Below are positions 35,129 through 44,039 of a stretch of DNA of 64,000 nucleotides, one piece after another. The notes beneath the pieces are model-generated. The model ran no database searches. It was not told the origin of the DNA and saw only the letters and a list, made by a program, of their open reading frames with translations. Position 1 is the first letter of the stretch, and each line of letters begins with the position of its first letter. The stretch is from Desulfuromonadales bacterium. GTDB lineage: Bacteria; Desulfobacterota; Desulfuromonadia; Desulfuromonadales; BM103. The translations under genes were made by a program, and so were the position numbers. The stretch spans positions 1 to 64,000 of the forward strand of contig JACZKE010000035.1 in the NCBI GenBank assembly GCA_014860225.1. The letters are read 5' to 3'.

Positions 35129-35330
35129 GGGGATCCTTTCTTTTTCAGAATATGGGACAGCTGGCAACGCTCCTGGCAAGGGATGCCTCATCGCAGCGGG
35201 CAAGACCAGCTGATTGCACAACCAGTATAACTTAAGTTCCGGCGTGGATTCGTAAAAGTATGCTGCATGCACCTGATGGTCAATGCTACAGCTTGATGCC
35301 CTCGCGACAGCTCATGGGAAGAATAAGCCC

Positions 35331-36023
35331 TCATAGTTGAACGGCTATCTGCTCGCCGACCCGGCATTCTTTGCGAGTGACGATTGTCCGGTAGGCTAAC
35401 GCCTCAACCCCGGAATTGACAGCCAGCCTGAGCAGACGTCCGTATTCCGCATCGATTGCATCCGCCGGCGTAAAGGACTTGGCCTCACCCCGCTGCACCA
35501 GAAAAAAGATTACCGCCCGCCAGCCATCTTTTGTTGCAGATATCAAATCACGCAGATGCTTCTGCCCACGCTTAGTAACCGCATCGGGAAAGCAGGCGAC
35601 ATCTGTTTGACAGCAGAGGGTAACGTTCTTGACTTCCAGCAGGATTTTTTCGTCCTGGTTTTCCAGCCTGAAATCAATGCGACTGTCAGCAAAAGAAAAC
35701 TCCGGAGAAAGCCGATAATTCTGAAATTCGGCAATGGCGTTGCTGCGCAAGGCTTCTTCGACCACCCGGTTGGCGCGAAGCGTATTGATATCGACCCAGC
35801 GGTTGTTGACCAGAACCAGCTCCCAGGACCAGGCAAGCTTACGTTTCGGGTTGTCACTTTTTGACAGGAGCACAGTCTGGCCAGGAACCGCGCACTGCTG
35901 CATACTGCCGGTGTTTGGAGTATGGGCTGTCACCAGGGTGCCATTGTTCAACTCGACATCGGCCAGGAAACGTTTGTAGCGGCGCACCAGGCGCCCTTCA
36001 ATCAAGGGTTGGGGCAATTGCAT
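35331..36023 (-). CDS. sfsA: SfsA family protein (sugar fermentation stimulation protein)
   Basis: 230 residues. Starts LPQPLIEGRLVRRYKRFLAD (an OB-like part) and has AHTPNTGSM, DFRLENQDEKILLEVKNVTL (a PD-(D/E)xK nuclease-like D...EVK core) and FLVQRGEAKSF. The family is widespread; a DNA-binding or nuclease role has been proposed but no reaction is established. GAGG precedes the ATG. Divergent from the RNase J gene. Confidence 0.93.
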   Translation of the reverse strand: MQLPQPLIEGRLVRRYKRFLADVELNNGTLVTAHTPNTGSMQQCAVPGQTVLLSKSDNPKRKLAWSWELVLVNNRWVDINTLRANRVVEEALRSNAIAEFQNYRLSPEFSFADSRIDFRLENQDEKILLEVKNVTLCCQTDVACFPDAVTKRGQKHLRDLISATKDGWRAVIFFLVQRGEAKSFTPADAIDAEYGRLLRLAVNSGVEALAYRTIVTRKECRVGEQIAVQL

Positions 36024-36102
36024 TGCAGTACCTCGCTAACAACGAAGGCATTGTAACCTTCAGAACGGTGCGCAGCAAACATGAAAGCAAACATGAAAGC
36101 AT

Positions 36103-36131
36103 TTGACTCTTAATCGCGACTCCCCTAGACT
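36103..36131 (+). promoter_or_regulatory. Sigma-70 promoter of the RNase J gene
   Basis: TTGACT (36103-36108), a 17-base spacer and TAGACT (36126-36131), 50 bases before the RNase J start. Just upstream are two tandem 12-base copies of AGCAAACATGAA. Confidence 0.6.
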
Positions 36132-36180
36132 GACGTCGCTTTCTTCCCCAACCACCTGATTTGTCAGGAATTTTCAACCG

Positions 36181-37884
36181 ATGATGAACGATTTACAGAA
36201 TTCCGGGGCACCACGCCCGTTGCATCCCGATGCCGTGCGTATCCTGCCGTTGGGTGGCCTCGGCGAAATCGGCCTTAACATGATGGTTGTCGAGACCACA
36301 AAGGGTCTTCTGATCATCGATTGCGGCCTGATGTTTCCGGAAGCCTACATGCTCGGCATCGACCTGGTAATACCGGATATTTCTGCAATTGCCGCACGCC
36401 AGAATGAGATCGTCGGCATCGTGCTGACCCATGGTCACGAAGACCACATCGGCGCGATTCCCTTTCTGATTGAAGCTCTCGGTTGCCCGCCTATCTACGG
36501 TTCACCATTGACCCTGGGTCTGCTCGCCAACAAGCTTGAAGAGCATCATCTACAGAGCAGGGTTGAGTGCCGGAGCGTCAAAGTCCGCGAAGCGGTCAAC
36601 ATCGGTCCTTTCGGGGTGGAGTTCTTCCGTGCCGCTCACTCCATTGTCGACGGCTGTGGCCTTGCAATCCGCACGCCGGCGGGGTTGATTGTGCACACCG
36701 GAGACTTCAAACTCGATCCGACACCCGTGGACAATCAACCCACCGACCTGGGACGACTGGCCTCCTACGGTGAGCAAGGAGTCCTGCTGCTGCTCTCCGA
36801 TTCAACAAATGTTGAAAACACCGGTCAGACTCTCTCCGAGCGCACCGTCGGTGAAGCCTTTAACGAACTGTTGCCCCGCTGCACCGGCAAGATCCTGGTG
36901 GCGACCTTCTCCTCCAACATTCATCGCATCCAGCAGGTGATCAACGCGGCCGTCCTGGCTGAGCGCAAGGTTCTGATCTCCGGCCGCAGCATGGTCAGCA
37001 ATATCGCAATCGCCCGGCAACTCGGCTATCTTCATGTGCCGGACGACATCCTCATTGACCTTCGCCAGATGCGTGATCTGCCTTCACGGCGGGTTCTTGT
37101 TTTAACCACCGGCAGCCAGGGTGAGCCACTCAGTTCGCTTTCGCGCATCGCTATGGATGACCATAAACAGATCAGCATTACTCCAGGTGATACGGTGATC
37201 CTTTCGTCAAAGTTTATCCCCGGTAATGAGCGGGCGATTACTCATGTGATCAATCACCTCTATCGGCGGGGAGCGGAAGTCCATTATGAGACGACCAGCG
37301 AGATCCACGTTTCCGGGCACGCCAGCCAGAACGAGCTGAAAACCGTACTCAATCTGGTCAAACCAAAATATTTCGTGCCGGTACACGGCGAATACCGTCA
37401 CCTGGTAAAACACGCGCAACTGGCACGCAGCATGGGCTGGAGTGAAGACCGGGCGCTTGTGCTCAGCAACGGCACGCCCCTGGTTCTGTCCATGAACGGC
37501 CATCATATCGAACCCAAGGTTGAAACCGGTCGGGTGTTTATCGACGGCAAGGGTGTCGGTGACGTCGGTGAGATGGAGTTGCGTGATCGACGGCACCTGG
37601 CCAACCATGGCCTGGTCATCGTTTTCCTGGCACTCCACCAGGAGACTGGCGAAATCGTCTCGGGGCCGGAGATTATGACGCGCGGCTTCATTCCGGAAGA
37701 TGAAAACCAGGGTTTGCTGAACGAAGCCAGAGAGCTGGTTTGTCAGATGCTGGCCGAGCACAGCCTGGCAGCGATTGCTGATTGGGAAGAACTTCGTGTT
37801 GAAGTCCGCAAAATTCTGCGCCGACTGTTCAACAAGACGATAAACCGTCGGCCGCTGATTCTGCCGATCATTATGGAATTATAA
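36181..37884 (+). CDS. rnj: Ribonuclease J
   Basis: 567 residues. Metallo-beta-lactamase fold with VLTHGHEDHIGAIP (zinc ligands, about residues 81-94), HSIVDGCGLAIRTPAGLIVHTGDFK and LLLSDSTNVE; the beta-CASP part has VLVLTTGSQGEP and HVSGHASQ; and a C-terminal domain follows. RNase J has 5'-3' exo- and endonuclease activity in RNA decay and maturation. The ATG has AGGA somewhat far upstream. Followed by uppP after 117 bases. Confidence 0.96.
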   Translation: MMNDLQNSGAPRPLHPDAVRILPLGGLGEIGLNMMVVETTKGLLIIDCGLMFPEAYMLGIDLVIPDISAIAARQNEIVGIVLTHGHEDHIGAIPFLIEALGCPPIYGSPLTLGLLANKLEEHHLQSRVECRSVKVREAVNIGPFGVEFFRAAHSIVDGCGLAIRTPAGLIVHTGDFKLDPTPVDNQPTDLGRLASYGEQGVLLLLSDSTNVENTGQTLSERTVGEAFNELLPRCTGKILVATFSSNIHRIQQVINAAVLAERKVLISGRSMVSNIAIARQLGYLHVPDDILIDLRQMRDLPSRRVLVLTTGSQGEPLSSLSRIAMDDHKQISITPGDTVILSSKFIPGNERAITHVINHLYRRGAEVHYETTSEIHVSGHASQNELKTVLNLVKPKYFVPVHGEYRHLVKHAQLARSMGWSEDRALVLSNGTPLVLSMNGHHIEPKVETGRVFIDGKGVGDVGEMELRDRRHLANHGLVIVFLALHQETGEIVSGPEIMTRGFIPEDENQGLLNEARELVCQMLAEHSLAAIADWEELRVEVRKILRRLFNKTINRRPLILPIIMEL

Positions 37885-38001
37885 CGTTGTCAGGCTGTCA
37901 ATCCCCTGAGGTTCAGGATACATGGGAACAAAAGTTTTTCGCTTCGCCCCTTGCGCCTCACACCTCACCGGTTGAAGTGATCATTCTGTACTGGAGCAAC
38001 A

Positions 38002-38793
38002 ATGTCTTTTCTTGACGCGATATTACTCGGCATCCTGCAGGGTGCCTCCGAATTTCTGCCGGTCTCGTCGAGTGGCCACCTGGTTCTGGCCCAACACCTG
38101 CTGGGCGACTTTAAACAGCCTGGGGTCCTCTTTGATGTTCTGTTGCATATTGGCTCCATGGTGGCTGTCACAATCTATTTCTGGCGCGATCTGGGCGGGC
38201 TGATCTCTTCACTCTGGCGACGCGATGAAACCGCAAAGCAACAACGCTTCATGGTCTGGTTACTGTTCGCCGGATCCGTACCAACCGCTGTGATCGGCTT
38301 GCTTTTCAAGGATTTTTTTGTCGGCCTTTTTGAGCGCCCCGACATCGTCTGCATTATGCTGCTGGTTACCGGCAGCCTGCTCTGGCTGGCAGAACGACTG
38401 CGCAACAGGGAACACTCTCGCAAAAAAATGACCTTCATGGATGCCATCGTGGTCGGCGCGGTTCAGGGTTGTGCCATCATCCCCGGCATCTCCCGTTCCG
38501 GTTCAACCATTGCCGCGTTACTGCTGCGTGGTGTCGACGGGGAAACTGCGGCTCGCTTCTCGTTCCTGCTGGCGCTGCCGGCAGTCTTCGGAGCAGCACT
38601 GCTCTCTGTCAAAGATCTTGATGCCATTGCTGCCGGGTCTGTCTTTCCCTACATTGCCGGAACAGTCGCGTCACTGGTGACCGGCGTGCTCTGCATCCAC
38701 CTGCTTATGGGAATCATCAGACGTCAACGGCTCCACTGGTTTGCTTTTTACTGCTGGTTTGTCGGCGGCCTCGGGATAATCTATTTTTTATAA
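38002..38793 (+). CDS. uppP: Undecaprenyl-diphosphatase UppP (BacA)
   Basis: 263 residues, strongly hydrophobic with several helices. The two catalytic motifs are GILQGASEFLPVSSSGHL (about 12-29) and IIPGISRSGSTI (about 158-169). It dephosphorylates undecaprenyl pyrophosphate in the membrane for cell-wall synthesis. GGAGCAACA precedes the ATG. Lies between RNase J and ftsK on the same strand. Confidence 0.96.
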   Translation: MSFLDAILLGILQGASEFLPVSSSGHLVLAQHLLGDFKQPGVLFDVLLHIGSMVAVTIYFWRDLGGLISSLWRRDETAKQQRFMVWLLFAGSVPTAVIGLLFKDFFVGLFERPDIVCIMLLVTGSLLWLAERLRNREHSRKKMTFMDAIVVGAVQGCAIIPGISRSGSTIAALLLRGVDGETAARFSFLLALPAVFGAALLSVKDLDAIAAGSVFPYIAGTVASLVTGVLCIHLLMGIIRRQRLHWFAFYCWFVGGLGIIYFL

Positions 38794-38892
38794 AGGAGCG
38801 TCCTGTTGCCATACGAAGCCGAAACAGCGGGTGCCGGTGCAGTTCCGAAGAAGCATTTCCTTGAGCCTTCGTGCCTGCGAGCAACGCAACCT

Positions 38893-38922
38893 TTGACCTT
38901 TTCCCTATATCTGAGCTAACAT
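38893..38922 (+). promoter_or_regulatory. Possible sigma-70 promoter of ftsK
   Basis: TTGACC (38893-38898), an 18-base spacer and TAACAT (38917-38922), 28 bases before the ftsK start. Confidence 0.45.
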
Positions 38923-38949
38923 ATCGCGAATTATCCACAGGGCAACTTA

Positions 38950-41232
38950 ATGAGCGAAAAACCACGTAAAACCTTTCTACGCGAACACATCAAAAAAGAG
39001 ATTGCCGGCCTGATCTGGATGGCTGCGGGTCTCGTTCTGCTTTTGAGTCTGGTTTCCTTCAATAATCACGATCCATCTTTCAACAATAATCTTGATCCGG
39101 CGACCATCCACAACTTCTGCGGCAAAGCCGGCGCCTATGTTTCAGACCTTTTTTATCAAATCGTCGGCCTGCCGGCATTGATGATCCCTTTTGCCTGCCT
39201 GCTCTTTGCCTGGCGACTTTTGAAGTTCCGCGATTTACACCCCCGTGTTTACAAGGTCGTTTTTTTTGTAGTGATGCTGGTTTCTATTGCCGGCCTGATT
39301 TCTCTCGAATTTGAAAAAGTTACTCTGTTCGGGCAAACCCTGAATCAGGCCGGGGGCTTTATTGGATTTTTCCTGGCAAACACCCTGAAAGGCTGGTTCA
39401 ACCTGACCGGAGCAGCCATTTTCCTGATCGTCTGCCTTTCTGTCTCGACCATGCTGGTCGCCCGCTTTTCCATGGTGCTCTTTCTGGAAGGGCTGCTGAC
39501 AAGACTGGGTGATGCTCTGGAAAGACGCCGGGAGGCCAGGCAGGCCCGTCGTGCTCTCAGAGACGCCAACAAACCCAAAAAAGAAAAAGCACCGGTCATC
39601 CGCTCCCAGGAGCTGTCACATGCACCGGCAATCACAGAAAAAGCCAAGAAGGGACAAAAGAAAATCCAGGTCAGCCAGGAGGCCTTCGATTTTCTGGAAC
39701 CATCGGGGACCTACCATCCACCTTCGCTGAATCTGCTCGACCATGATGGCGAAGCGGCAAAACCGGTCGACAAAGAAGCCCTGATGATGAACGCCCGGCT
39801 TCTGGAGAGAAAGTTGCTCGACTTCAACGTTGAAGGCGATGTCTCAGAAGTCAAACCGGGGCCGGTGGTCACCATGTACGAGTTTGCCCCGGCCCCCGGC
39901 GTCAAGGTCAACAAGATCGCCGGGCTGGCCGACGATCTGAGTATGGCGCTCAAGGCGCTCTCGATCCGCATTGTTGCCCCGATTCCGGGTCGCGGCGTGG
40001 TTGGTATCGAAATCCCGAACCGTGACCGGGAGATGGTTTATCTCAAGGAGATTTTCGCCAGCGAAGAGTTCCAGAAGACCGGCGGGCGCCTGCCGATCGC
40101 CCTGGGCAAGGATATCTTCGGTCATACGGTCGTCTCCGATCTCGCCAAGATGCCGCACCTGCTGGTGGCCGGTTCGACCGGAACCGGCAAATCGGTTTCT
40201 ATCAACTCCATGATCCTGTCGCTGCTCTACCGCGCTGATCCGCGCGATGTCCGCCTGATCATGGTCGATCCGAAAATGCTGGAGCTCTCGATGTACGAAG
40301 GGATTCCACACCTGCTGCTGCCGGTTGTGACCAACCCGAAGAAGGCGGCGCTGGCACTCAACTGGGCCGTTCGCGAAATGGAACGGCGCTACAAGTTGAT
40401 GTCAGACAAGGGTGTGCGAAATATCGACGGCTACAATCGCAAACTGATCAAGGAAGAAAAAGACAAGACCTCCAAACGCCAGCGGGAGTTGGAAAATGAT
40501 GAGATCATAGATCTCATGGAAGAAGATCTCCCGGAGATTCAACTGGCCGAAGGGGAACAGCTCGATCATGCCCACCTCCCCTACATCGTCGTGATTGTCG
40601 ATGAACTCGCCGACCTGATGATGGTCGCCGGCCGGGACATTGAAGAAGCGATTGCCCGGCTCGCCCAGATGGCCCGTGCCGCTGGCATCCACTTGATCCT
40701 GGCCACCCAGCGACCGAGCGTTGATGTCATCACAGGCCTGATCAAGGCCAATTTCCCGACCCGCATCTCCTTCAAAGTATTCTCACGCATCGACTCGCGC
40801 ACGATTCTCGACCAGATGGGCGCCGAGACGCTGCTTGGCAATGGCGACATGCTCTTTCTGCCGCCGGGCACCGGCGCCGTTCAACGCGTACACGGGGCTT
40901 TTGTCTCGGAAATAGAAGTGCAGCGCGTGGTTGAATTCCTCAAGAAGCAGGGCACGCCTGAATACGACAAGACCATCCTCGCGACACCAGCGACGACGGA
41001 CAGCAGCGGTAATGGCGATGACGAATACGACGAAAAATGGGATGAAGCCCTGGCAATCATATCTGACTCCAAGCAGGCTTCAATCTCCATGCTCCAGCGT
41101 CGCCTGCGGCTCGGCTACAATCGTGCCGCACGCATGATTGAAAAGATGGAAGCTGAAGGAATCGTCGGAGCTTCCGACGGCACCAGCCGTCCCCGGGAAG
41201 TTTTCCTCAGCAAGATTGGTGGAGACGAGTAA
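38950..41232 (+). CDS. ftsK: DNA translocase FtsK
   Basis: 760 residues. Four N-terminal membrane helices (about 15-180), a basic linker, then the motor: alpha domain around 270-370 and beta domain with Walker A AGSTGTGKSVSIN (about 405-418), Walker B IVVIVDELADLMM and ATQRPSVDVITGLIKANFPT. The C-terminal winged-helix gamma domain (from about 700, YNRAARMIEKMEAEGIVG) reads KOPS-type sites. It pumps DNA at the division septum and activates dimer resolution. An acidic insert (EIIDLMEEDLPEIQLAEGE) lies between Walker A and B. A terminator-like hairpin follows. Confidence 0.96.
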   Translation: MSEKPRKTFLREHIKKEIAGLIWMAAGLVLLLSLVSFNNHDPSFNNNLDPATIHNFCGKAGAYVSDLFYQIVGLPALMIPFACLLFAWRLLKFRDLHPRVYKVVFFVVMLVSIAGLISLEFEKVTLFGQTLNQAGGFIGFFLANTLKGWFNLTGAAIFLIVCLSVSTMLVARFSMVLFLEGLLTRLGDALERRREARQARRALRDANKPKKEKAPVIRSQELSHAPAITEKAKKGQKKIQVSQEAFDFLEPSGTYHPPSLNLLDHDGEAAKPVDKEALMMNARLLERKLLDFNVEGDVSEVKPGPVVTMYEFAPAPGVKVNKIAGLADDLSMALKALSIRIVAPIPGRGVVGIEIPNRDREMVYLKEIFASEEFQKTGGRLPIALGKDIFGHTVVSDLAKMPHLLVAGSTGTGKSVSINSMILSLLYRADPRDVRLIMVDPKMLELSMYEGIPHLLLPVVTNPKKAALALNWAVREMERRYKLMSDKGVRNIDGYNRKLIKEEKDKTSKRQRELENDEIIDLMEEDLPEIQLAEGEQLDHAHLPYIVVIVDELADLMMVAGRDIEEAIARLAQMARAAGIHLILATQRPSVDVITGLIKANFPTRISFKVFSRIDSRTILDQMGAETLLGNGDMLFLPPGTGAVQRVHGAFVSEIEVQRVVEFLKKQGTPEYDKTILATPATTDSSGNGDDEYDEKWDEALAIISDSKQASISMLQRRLRLGYNRAARMIEKMEAEGIVGASDGTSRPREVFLSKIGGDE

Positions 41233-41280
41233 GCGGACCCGCTTCAAAGACACCTGTCCCCGTCTTTACGCCAAAGCAAC

Positions 41281-41323
41281 AGTGAACAGCCCATCCTGAT
41301 GAAAGCGGGATGGGCTGTTCACT
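41281..41323 (+). terminator. Strong hairpin after ftsK, probable terminator
   Basis: A 16 bp perfect stem, AGTGAACAGCCCATCC (41281-41296) with its complement at 41308-41323, and an 11-base loop, then TTCTT. The T tract is weak but the stem is very stable. Between here and the element at 41431 nothing else was recognised. Confidence 0.7.
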
Positions 41324-41430
41324 TTCTTGAGTACAGCTGAAATTTATCAATGACATCAGCCTTGGCTTACGACACCCACGACAAACCGTTTGTAAATCCC
41401 GCCGGGAGTGCTAACATGTGAGTTTGGAAA

Positions 41431-41580
41431 AAAGCATGGTAACTATTCAGCTCCCTTGCTCAAAGGCACAGCATGTGGGCTGCAGCTGTTGCTTGCGGGA
41501 AGTTAAGTGACAACGTTGGACGCAGGCAATGGCTACAGACCACAGGCACTCGCTTATGTGCTGAATAGTTACAAAGCATG
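41431..41580. mobile_element. MITE with IS66-like ends and 8 bp target duplication, before larB
   Basis: A 134 bp element (41439-41572) with 13 bp perfect terminal inverted repeats, GTAACTATTCAGC at the left and GCTGAATAGTTAC at the right, flanked on both sides by the same 8 bases AAAGCATG (41431-41438 and 41573-41580). Ends beginning GTAA and 8 bp duplications are features of the IS66 family. No reading frame for a transposase fits inside, so it would be a non-autonomous derivative moved in trans. The right duplication touches the GGAG ribosome binding site of larB. Confidence 0.88.
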
Positions 41581-41591
41581 GAGATTAAAAG

Positions 41592-42350
41592 ATGGATAGC
41601 AACGATTTAAAGCACTTACTGATCGCTGTGCAGACCGGCGATCTCAGCATCAACGAGGGGCTTGAACGCTTGCGGGCACTTCCCTTTGAAGATATCGGCA
41701 TCGCCATGATCGACCACCACCGCACTTTGCGCCAGGGAGTCCCGGAAGTGGTCCTGGGCGAGTCCAAATCGACCGGGCAGATTGTTACAATCGTTCAACA
41801 CATGGCCGCCCATGGCGACAATGTTCTGGTTACCCGGCTTTCAGGTGAAAAGGCCGAAGTTCTCTCAAATAAATACCCGGAGGGAGGCTACGATCCGACC
41901 GCCAGGACATTTTCCCTGCAACAGAAACCCTTTGAAGACCTCGGCCGGGGAAAAGTTCTCATTATCTGCGCAGGCACCTCTGACCTGCCCGTCGCCAGGG
42001 AAGCGGCCGTCACTGCCCGCATGTTCAACAACCGGGTGGAAGAGCTTGTCGATGTTGGTGTCGCCGGAATTCACCGCCTCCTGGCACACACCGAGGCCCT
42101 GCGCGAAGCGACAGTCATTATAGTTGTAGCCGGCATGGAAGGCGCGCTGCCGTCTGTCGTTGGCGGCCTGGTCGATGTCCCGGTCATCGCTGTTCCCACG
42201 TCCGTCGGCTATGGAGCCTCTTTCCAAGGGATCGCAGCTCTACTCGGCATGCTCAACTCCTGTGCCGGCGGCATCACAGTGGTCAATATCGACAACGGCT
42301 TCGGTGCCGCCTTCGCTGCCACGCGTATCAATCGACGAAAGCAACAATGA
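41592..42350 (+). CDS. larB: Nickel-pincer cofactor biosynthesis protein LarB
   Basis: 252 residues. The C-terminal half resembles the PurE fold (VLIICAGTSDLPVAREAA at about 117-134, GMEGALPSVVGGL, VIAVPTSVGYG), and an earlier part has YDPTART. LarB carboxylates and hydrolyses NaAD in the first step of nickel-pincer nucleotide synthesis. GGAG precedes the ATG, immediately after the target duplication of the MITE. Overlaps larC by 4 bases (ATGA). larE and the lactate-racemase-type apoenzyme are not seen nearby. Confidence 0.95.
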   Translation: MDSNDLKHLLIAVQTGDLSINEGLERLRALPFEDIGIAMIDHHRTLRQGVPEVVLGESKSTGQIVTIVQHMAAHGDNVLVTRLSGEKAEVLSNKYPEGGYDPTARTFSLQQKPFEDLGRGKVLIICAGTSDLPVAREAAVTARMFNNRVEELVDVGVAGIHRLLAHTEALREATVIIVVAGMEGALPSVVGGLVDVPVIAVPTSVGYGASFQGIAALLGMLNSCAGGITVVNIDNGFGAAFAATRINRRKQQ

Positions 42351-43531
42351 AACTTCTTTATCTCGACACGTTTTCCGGGATTTCCGGTGACATGATGCTC
42401 GGCCTGCTGGTTGACCTGGGTGTTGACCTGAACGCCATCAAGGCGGAGTTGGCCCATTTACCCGTATCCGGTTATCAGCTGGAACAGCGCAACGAAAAAC
42501 GCCACGGTATTGGCGGCACACGGATCGAGGTCTTGTGTGATGACAGTCAACCGGCGCGCACCTGGACAGACATAGACACCATGCTTGCCGACAGCTTGCT
42601 CAGCGATCCGGTCCGCAGCATGGCGCGGCGCATCTTCCGGCGTCTCGGTGACGCAGAAGCGCATGTTCATAAGGTTGCTCTGGATGACGTCCATTTTCAT
42701 GAAGTCGGTGCGGTTGACGCCATTGTCGACATCGTCGGCAGCGCGATCGGCCTGCACCTGCTGGGGGTAAAAATGATCTGCTGTACCCCCCTGCCCCTTT
42801 CCAGCGGAATGATCCGGGGATCACATGGTGCCATGCCATTACCTGCTCCTGCTACCTTGCAGATACTCCACGGACACCCCGTACGTGATGCCGGCAGCGA
42901 CCGCGAACTGGTCACCCCCACCGGGGCAGCCATTGCCACTGAAATCGCAGAATTTGGTGCCATGCCGGACATAACCATTGAGCGTATCGGCTACGGCGTC
43001 GGTGGCTGGGAGCTGGATGACCGTCCCAACCTGTTGCGCGGCATTATCGGTGAAAAGCCTGCCACAGAAGGATTCGAGCGCGATTCTGTGACCGTGATTG
43101 AAACTCACCTTGACGATTCGTCTCCGGAATGGCTCGGCTCGCTGCTCGACCGACTTTTGACAGATGGCGCCCTGGATGCAGCTTTCGCGCCTCTGCAGAT
43201 GAAACAGAATCGTCCGGGGACACGCTTGACGGTTGTGACTCAGCCACAGGATGCGGAACGCCTGGCGCAAACAATCCTGCGTGAAAGCAGTGCCATCGGT
43301 GTCCGCATGTACGAGAACCGTCGTTTGAAACTTCGACGAGAGCCGGCAACAGTGCAGACTGATTTTGGTGAAGCGGCCGTGAAATTAATTTACGAAGGCG
43401 AGAAACTGCTGCGGATTACCCCGGAACACGCCAGCTGCAGGAAGCTGGCGAAAGCCACGGGGCGACCACTGCCGGAAGTCTACCGGGTGGTTACAACAAT
43501 CGCCAATCACCGATTCGGCCTGGAGAACTGA
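42347..43531 (+). CDS. larC: Nickel insertion protein LarC
   Basis: 394 residues. LYLDTFSGISGDMMLGLLVD at the N terminus, then VHFHEVGAVDAIVDIVGSA, LPLSSGMIRGSHGAMPLPAPA (split here as two motifs) and ELVTPTGAAIATEIA, all family hallmarks. LarC inserts nickel into the pincer cofactor as a CTP-dependent cyclometallase. In some bacteria larC is split or frameshifted; here it is one intact frame. It starts inside the larB stop and ends right before the pgpA start. Confidence 0.95.
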   Translation: MKLLYLDTFSGISGDMMLGLLVDLGVDLNAIKAELAHLPVSGYQLEQRNEKRHGIGGTRIEVLCDDSQPARTWTDIDTMLADSLLSDPVRSMARRIFRRLGDAEAHVHKVALDDVHFHEVGAVDAIVDIVGSAIGLHLLGVKMICCTPLPLSSGMIRGSHGAMPLPAPATLQILHGHPVRDAGSDRELVTPTGAAIATEIAEFGAMPDITIERIGYGVGGWELDDRPNLLRGIIGEKPATEGFERDSVTVIETHLDDSSPEWLGSLLDRLLTDGALDAAFAPLQMKQNRPGTRLTVVTQPQDAERLAQTILRESSAIGVRMYENRRLKLRREPATVQTDFGEAAVKLIYEGEKLLRITPEHASCRKLAKATGRPLPEVYRVVTTIANHRFGLEN

Positions 43532-43990
43532 ATGCGCAAGCTGATTCTTTTCCTCTCCAGCAACGCCGGCCTCGGCTACGCACCATTTGCCTCAGGCACC
43601 GTCGGTACACTTGCCGGAATCCCCGTATTCTACCTGATCAGCGCCTGGCCATGGTGGCTGTTTCTGGTAACCTTTACGGCCTTGCTTTTTTTCAGTTTCT
43701 GGGTAGCCGATGCCGCCGGTCAAATTTACGGAGTCGCAGATGACGGCCGCATCGTTATCGATGAGCTGGTCGGCTATCTGGTAACTGTTGCTTTTCTGCC
43801 ATGGAGCTGGCCTGTGGCGCTGCTCGGTTTTTTCTGGTTTCGTCTTTTCGACATTGTCAAGCCACCGCCTGCTGGCTGGCTTGACAAAAACCTGAAGCAT
43901 GGCGTTGGCGTAGTCCTTGATGACTTTGCCGCAGGCATCTACGCTGCCGTTGCATTACGCCTGACCATATGGCTATTTAACCTGACTTAA
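43532..43990 (+). CDS. pgpA: Phosphatidylglycerophosphatase A
   Basis: 152 residues. GLGYAPFASGTVGTLAGIP (residues about 15-33) and DDGRIVIDELVGYLV, with several membrane helices, match PgpA, which removes phosphate from phosphatidylglycerol phosphate in the inner membrane. The ATG directly follows the larC stop with no spacing, so translation is probably coupled. cinA follows. Confidence 0.94.
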   Translation: MRKLILFLSSNAGLGYAPFASGTVGTLAGIPVFYLISAWPWWLFLVTFTALLFFSFWVADAAGQIYGVADDGRIVIDELVGYLVTVAFLPWSWPVALLGFFWFRLFDIVKPPPAGWLDKNLKHGVGVVLDDFAAGIYAAVALRLTIWLFNLT

Positions 43991-44039
43991 TAGCGGTAGC
44001 CACTCTGCCTTGCGGACACCCGGAAGAGCCCTGGATTCA

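Noticed and set aside
35129-35272. 48-codon N-terminal extension of guaC
   Set aside because: ATG 35128 has AAAGGA, and the 346-residue product matches the normal GuaC length.
38806-38919. 37-codon frame starting TTG after AAAGGAG, following uppP
   Set aside because: It has a good ribosome site, but low-complexity content, no homology I recognise, and overlap with the ftsK promoter candidate.
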